Positions 6,988-10,100 of a DNA stretch of 10,100 nt are shown piece by piece. Below the pieces are notes generated by a model. That model did no database searches and was not told the origin of the DNA. It saw nothing but the letters and a program-made list of their open reading frames with translations. The translations under genes and the position numbers were made by a program. Position 1 is the first letter of the stretch. Every line of letters starts with the position of its first letter. Origin of the DNA: JBCCRH01 sp039208045 (GTDB taxonomy: Bacteria; Bacteroidota; Bacteroidia; Chitinophagales; Saprospiraceae); the NCBI GenBank assembly GCA_039208045.1, contig JBCCRH010000215.1, positions 1 to 10,100 on the forward strand, read 5' to 3'.

Positions 6988-7659
6988 TTATTGCATCTTC
7001 TTCAGCTTCGTCTCCACCGTCTTCACCTTCGATTTTTGCTGCTCAAAAGCCGCACGCTTCTCATTCAGAGCCGCTCGTTTCGTGCTTATTTCTTGCTTGG
7101 CTTCCGCCATTTTCTTTTCGTATTCTTTCAAATCTTTTTCCAAGTCTTTAATGTCATCTTCTAGATCATCTACGTCATCCTCCATATCATCCATCAGTTT
7201 TTCCTGTACTTTCAAGTCTTCCTTAACCTCTACTGCTGCTACTTTATTCACAAATCCTCTGATCCAATTGCGAGCAGCAGGTGCTGCTTCAGGATGTGTT
7301 TTGCTAGAGAGATATGCGCCTCCCAGGTTGAACCAAGTGACTAAGGTGTAGCGCCCTGAAGAGCCTGCGATTTGGCTATGAATATCGATTGTGTTTTTAC
7401 TAACACTTTCAACCATCACATTGTCACCAAAAAATTCACCTTTCTTCTCATCTACATCATCTGCGTCAAAATCGTCTTGATAGTCTTCCCACATGTCTTC
7501 TAAATCATCTAAGTCCATTTTGGCATTAATAGCTACGCTGAAGCTCGGCTCGGTGCCTTGCGACATTTTCATCATACCTTCTTCTACGCGTATTTCGTTC
7601 TGGGAAAAGCCTATTTGTGCTATTAGTAGCATTATTATACTCATTGTTAGTATTCTCAT
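6988..7659 (-). CDS. Exported acidic / coiled-coil protein of unknown function
   Basis: A 223-residue protein with a signal peptide at 1-19 (GFS|QNE). A globular region (about 21-140) contains an acidic stretch at 49-71 (DLDDLEDMWEDY), then EFFGDNVMVESVSKNTIDIH, a strand with TWFNLGGAYLSS at 108-119 and HPEAA at 122-126. Residues 145-223 form a charged coiled coil, with hydrophobic heptad positions in DDVDDLEDDIKDLEKDLKEY and a Lys-rich end. I think this layout recurs in uncharacterised Bacteroidota proteins, but I cannot name a family. It is likely periplasmic, perhaps self-associating. ATG at 7659 is preferred over the in-frame TTG at 7683 because the hydrophobic signal starts there; an A-rich tract precedes it. 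It follows the carboxyltransferase gene by 68 bases with no clear terminator between, so read-through is possible. Confidence 0.82.
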   Translation of the reverse strand: MRILTMSIIMLLIAQIGFSQNEIRVEEGMMKMSQGTEPSFSVAINAKMDLDDLEDMWEDYQDDFDADDVDEKKGEFFGDNVMVESVSKNTIDIHSQIAGSSGRYTLVTWFNLGGAYLSSKTHPEAAPAARNWIRGFVNKVAAVEVKEDLKVQEKLMDDMEDDVDDLEDDIKDLEKDLKEYEKKMAEAKQEISTKRAALNEKRAAFEQQKSKVKTVETKLKKMQ

Positions 7660-7727
7660 TTTCTTACGTTTTTTGTTAAACAAATTCTATTCATTCACTT
7701 GGACGGGTGGCTCAAGATAAAGTCTCT

Positions 7728-9269
7728 CTACAACGGAATATTTCCATGCTTCTTTTTAGGTAAGTGCGCTACTTTATTTTTTAGCATCGCAAACCCCTTT
7801 AACAACTTTTTACGGGAATCTTTGGGATCAATTACCTCATCTATAAATCCTCTTCGTGCCGCTCTGTATGGGTTCGCAAATTTTTCTTTGTACTCCGCCT
7901 CTTTTTGAGCCAGCATTTTTTCTGGTTCTTCCGCTGCTTGTATCTCCTTTCGGAAAATGATCTCCGACGCACCTTTTGCCCCCATCACAGCAATTTCAGC
8001 GGAAGGCCACGCAAAATTCAGGTCCGCGCCGATGTGTTTGGAGTTCATCACATCGTAAGCCCCTCCGTATGCTTTACGCGTGATAAGCGTGATGCGTGGC
8101 ACCGTAGCTTCCGAAAAAGCATAAAGCAATTTGGCTCCATTAACGATAATGCCATTCCACTCTTGATCGGTGCCTGGTAAAAAACCTGGTACATCTACAA
8201 GCACCAAAAGCGGAATATTAAAACAATCACAAAAACGCACAAAGCGCGCTCCTTTTCGACTTGATTCTACATCCAGCACTCCTGCTAAACTGTATGGCTG
8301 GTTGCCCACTACCCCGATACTACGGCCCCCTATTCTTGCAAATCCAACGATAATATTATCCGCATAATCGGGATGAATTTCTAGAAAGCTTTCTTGATCC
8401 ACTATTCCTGCTACTACTTCTCGCATATCATAAGGCACGTTGGGATTATCTGGCACAATGTTAGCTAGTGCTGGCCGCGACTCATCACCCAATTCGTAGG
8501 GCAGCACAGGGGCTTGTTCTTCACAGTTCTGCGGAAAGTAGCTTAGTAGCTGCTTTACTTTTCTAATGCAATCTATATCGTTGCTAGCAGTTAAATGTGT
8601 AACGCCTGACTTGGTGGAATGTGCGGATGCGCCGCCTAGTTCTTCAGCAGTCACTTCTTCATTCGTTACCGTCTTTACTACATTGGGGCCGGTAACAAAC
8701 ATATAGGAAGTCTCTTCCACCATGATGGTAAAATCGGTCATCGCTGGGGAGTACACGGCCCCTCCTGCGCAAGGTCCCATGATGGCCGAAATTTGAGGAA
8801 TCACCCCAGAAGCCATTACATTTCGGTAGAAAATATCTGCATATCCCCCCAGTGACTTCACCCCTTCTTGTATGCGCGCGCCGCCAGAGTCGTTCAGTCC
8901 AATGAGTGGAGCGCCTGTTTTCATAGCCAGCTCCATAATTTTACAGATTTTTTCGGCATGCGTTTCGGATAAAGCTCCTCCAAATACCGTAAAATCTTGG
9001 GCAAAGACATAAACTAGGCGACCATCAATAGTGCCATAACCAGTCACCACTCCATCTCCATTAATGCGCTGTTGCTCCATCCCAAAGTCGTGAGAACGAT
9101 GGGTCACTAGCATACCTATTTCTTCAAAAGAACCTGCATCTAATAAAAAATGGATACGCTCTCTGGCGGTTAATTTTCCTTTATCGTGTTGCTTCTGAAT
9201 ACGAGCTTCCCCACCACCTAGCCGGGCAGCAGCTCTCATTTGTTCAAGGTCATGGAGTTTTTCTTGCAT
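7728..9269 (-). CDS. pccB: Acyl-CoA carboxylase carboxyltransferase subunit (propionyl/methylmalonyl-CoA type, PccB/MmdA)
   Basis: A carboxyltransferase of 513 residues, the usual family length. It moves CO2 from carboxybiotin to an acyl-CoA, most likely propionyl-CoA, giving methylmalonyl-CoA in the cytoplasm. Family motifs: GKLTARERI at 31-39, DSGGARIQEG at 127-136, the oxyanion-type loop GPCAGGAVYSPA at 165-176, TGPNVVKTVTNEEV at 193-206, and in the second crotonase-like half PGFLPGTDQEWNGIIVNGAK at 361-380 and RKAYGGAYDVMNSKHIGAD at 398-416. Asp406 in GGAYDVM is at the position known to favour propionyl-CoA over acetyl-CoA in actinobacterial homologues; applying that here is inference. 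The biotin carboxylase and biotin carrier subunits are not in the window, so a role in a decarboxylase complex (MmdA) is possible. ATG at 9269 lies 26 bases after the methyltransferase stop, suggesting one operon. Confidence 0.93.
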   Translation of the reverse strand: MQEKLHDLEQMRAAARLGGGEARIQKQHDKGKLTARERIHFLLDAGSFEEIGMLVTHRSHDFGMEQQRINGDGVVTGYGTIDGRLVYVFAQDFTVFGGALSETHAEKICKIMELAMKTGAPLIGLNDSGGARIQEGVKSLGGYADIFYRNVMASGVIPQISAIMGPCAGGAVYSPAMTDFTIMVEETSYMFVTGPNVVKTVTNEEVTAEELGGASAHSTKSGVTHLTASNDIDCIRKVKQLLSYFPQNCEEQAPVLPYELGDESRPALANIVPDNPNVPYDMREVVAGIVDQESFLEIHPDYADNIIVGFARIGGRSIGVVGNQPYSLAGVLDVESSRKGARFVRFCDCFNIPLLVLVDVPGFLPGTDQEWNGIIVNGAKLLYAFSEATVPRITLITRKAYGGAYDVMNSKHIGADLNFAWPSAEIAVMGAKGASEIIFRKEIQAAEEPEKMLAQKEAEYKEKFANPYRAARRGFIDEVIDPKDSRKKLLKGFAMLKNKVAHLPKKKHGNIPL

Positions 9270-9295
9270 TATGATTTGATTTTATCTAATAAATG

Positions 9296-10099
9296 TTAGG
9301 CTTCTTTTTGCAGCAAAAAACCCTTTCCCACAGAATGGGAAGCTTTTCCAAAAAGGCTTTGATCCAGCCAGAGCAACGCATCGGTTACGCTAGCTAAGAT
9401 GGGCTCCTTGGTGGTTGGCCGAAGGCTGATTTTCTTTTCTTCTTGCCCCGGCAAATTATCAGAATTGGCTTTTAGCAAGCTCTGAATCATTCCCGTCCAG
9501 TACATCTCCACTAAACCAACGAGGTAGCCACTCAAATTCCGATCTTTTAATGCCACCAAAGCTTCTTTGCGTACCCACTTTCGAAACTCCCGCTGATCGA
9601 TCAAGTACTCATGCCCAAAGGCATAAGCCCCTTGGCTAATTTTTTTGCCATTTACCCCTGCCAAAATACGATTGATCGGATCATAGGTAAAAGGGAAATC
9701 GACACTCGGAAACGTGATTATTGCCACCCCTCCAGGCTTCAGCACCCGGCCAATTTCTTCCATCATACGGGCAGGTTGCCCCACATGCTCAATCACTTCT
9801 ACCGAGATGAGCAAGTCGAAACTGTCATCTGCAAAGGAAAGCTCTAGCGCATTCTCCACTCGATACTCGATATTGGCAACGTCCGAATTCAGCTTTTTGG
9901 CGAAAGCCACATCCGCTTCGTTGATATCGCAAGCCGTCAGTTGATCGCAATATTGCGCCAGCATTCGATCATAGTCCCCTTCTCCTGTACCTAGGCTCAA
10001 GCCTTGCTTAAAGCGATGCTTTTGGGCTAGCTCCTCCAAAGTGTTTTTCACAAAAACGTAGCGATTGCGGTAAGTCGGGAGCAGCAATTTATAATTCAT
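9296..10099 (-). CDS. Class I SAM-dependent methyltransferase
   Basis: A 267-residue protein with a Rossmann-type methyltransferase domain at about 30-135. Motif I is LSLGTGEGDY at 34-43, the ribose-binding acidic residue is Asp58 (TACDIN), motif II is SFDLLISVEVIEHV at 93-106, and motif III is RVLKPGGVAIITFP at 118-131. This is the Methyltransf_11 pattern. The C-terminal half (140-267) is helical and family-specific, with Trp/Tyr-rich stretches (VEMYWTGMI near 197-205). There is no signal peptide, so it is cytoplasmic. The methyl acceptor cannot be deduced: a lipid, quinone or small metabolite are all possible. It is probably co-transcribed with the carboxyltransferase gene 26 bases downstream, but no functional link is evident. 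Its ATG is one base from the window edge, so a longer N-terminus cannot be excluded. Confidence 0.88.
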   Translation of the reverse strand: MNYKLLLPTYRNRYVFVKNTLEELAQKHRFKQGLSLGTGEGDYDRMLAQYCDQLTACDINEADVAFAKKLNSDVANIEYRVENALELSFADDSFDLLISVEVIEHVGQPARMMEEIGRVLKPGGVAIITFPSVDFPFTYDPINRILAGVNGKKISQGAYAFGHEYLIDQREFRKWVRKEALVALKDRNLSGYLVGLVEMYWTGMIQSLLKANSDNLPGQEEKKISLRPTTKEPILASVTDALLWLDQSLFGKASHSVGKGFLLQKEA

Positions 10100-10100
10100 A

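Noticed and set aside
7130..7210. Short repeated TCATC/GATGA-like pattern suggesting a tandem repeat
   Set aside because: It is explained by Asp/Glu codons of the coiled-coil heptads, not by an independent DNA repeat.
6959..7351. Plus-strand Ser/Phe-rich frame opposite the coiled-coil gene
   Set aside because: Complement of Glu/Lys/Asp coiled-coil codons; typical low-complexity shadow.
7660..7683. TTG start at 7683 for the coiled-coil protein
   Set aside because: It adds a Lys/Arg-rich octapeptide before a complete signal peptide starting with ATG at 7659; possible but less likely.
7660..7727. Possible promoter (TAGAATTTG, minus strand) or terminator between the carboxyltransferase and coiled-coil genes
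   Set aside because: The -7-like element has one base too many between TA and TTTG, and only a 5-bp A/T stem is present; too weak to annotate.

Overview
The window looks like chromosomal DNA of a Bacteroidota bacterium, most likely of the Saprospiria type (Lewinella or Haliscomenobacter relatives). The signs are a type IX secretion (T9SS) type A C-terminal sorting domain, the extracellular module starting ALPVELLNF that usually precedes such domains in this phylum, a promoter matching the Bacteroidota -7 consensus TAnnTTTG, and A-rich start regions without Shine-Dalgarno sequences. The species assignment is inference. No tRNA, rRNA, CRISPR array, transposase or phage gene was seen.

Layout. 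Bases 1-2282 (+) encode a large fusion protein: an N-terminal helical segment, acidic linker, about six TPR repeats, a second linker with a short zipper-like helix, and a complete short-chain dehydrogenase/reductase (SDR). Its reading frame is open to the left edge, so the true start may lie outside. A 233-base intergenic region (2283-2515) holds a weak candidate promoter and two inverted repeats. Bases 2516-6037 (+) encode a secreted metzincin-type zinc metalloprotease with Fn3-like, P-domain and T9SS sorting modules.

The remaining four genes are on the minus strand. 6043-6834 converges on the metalloprotease with a 5-base gap and encodes an exported papain-fold protein whose Cys, His and Asn catalytic positions all appear replaced, a probable pseudoprotease. 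Upstream of it lie a good Bacteroidota-type promoter overlapped by an inverted repeat, and then a 45-base compound palindrome. 6988-7659 encodes an exported protein with an acidic patch and a long C-terminal coiled coil, of no named function. 7728-9269 encodes an acyl-CoA carboxylase carboxyltransferase subunit (PccB/MmdA type), and 9296-10099 a class I SAM-dependent methyltransferase 26 bases upstream of it. These last two probably share a transcript.

How the genes relate. The metalloprotease and pseudoprotease are both exported protease-fold proteins, but their convergent arrangement does not show a shared function. The carboxyltransferase is core metabolism (propionyl-CoA to methylmalonyl-CoA); its biotin carboxylase partner is not here. 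No defence or mobile system was recognised. The most unusual items are the TPR-SDR fusion, the triple-substituted papain-like protein with its promoter/operator-like repeat, and the compound palindrome.
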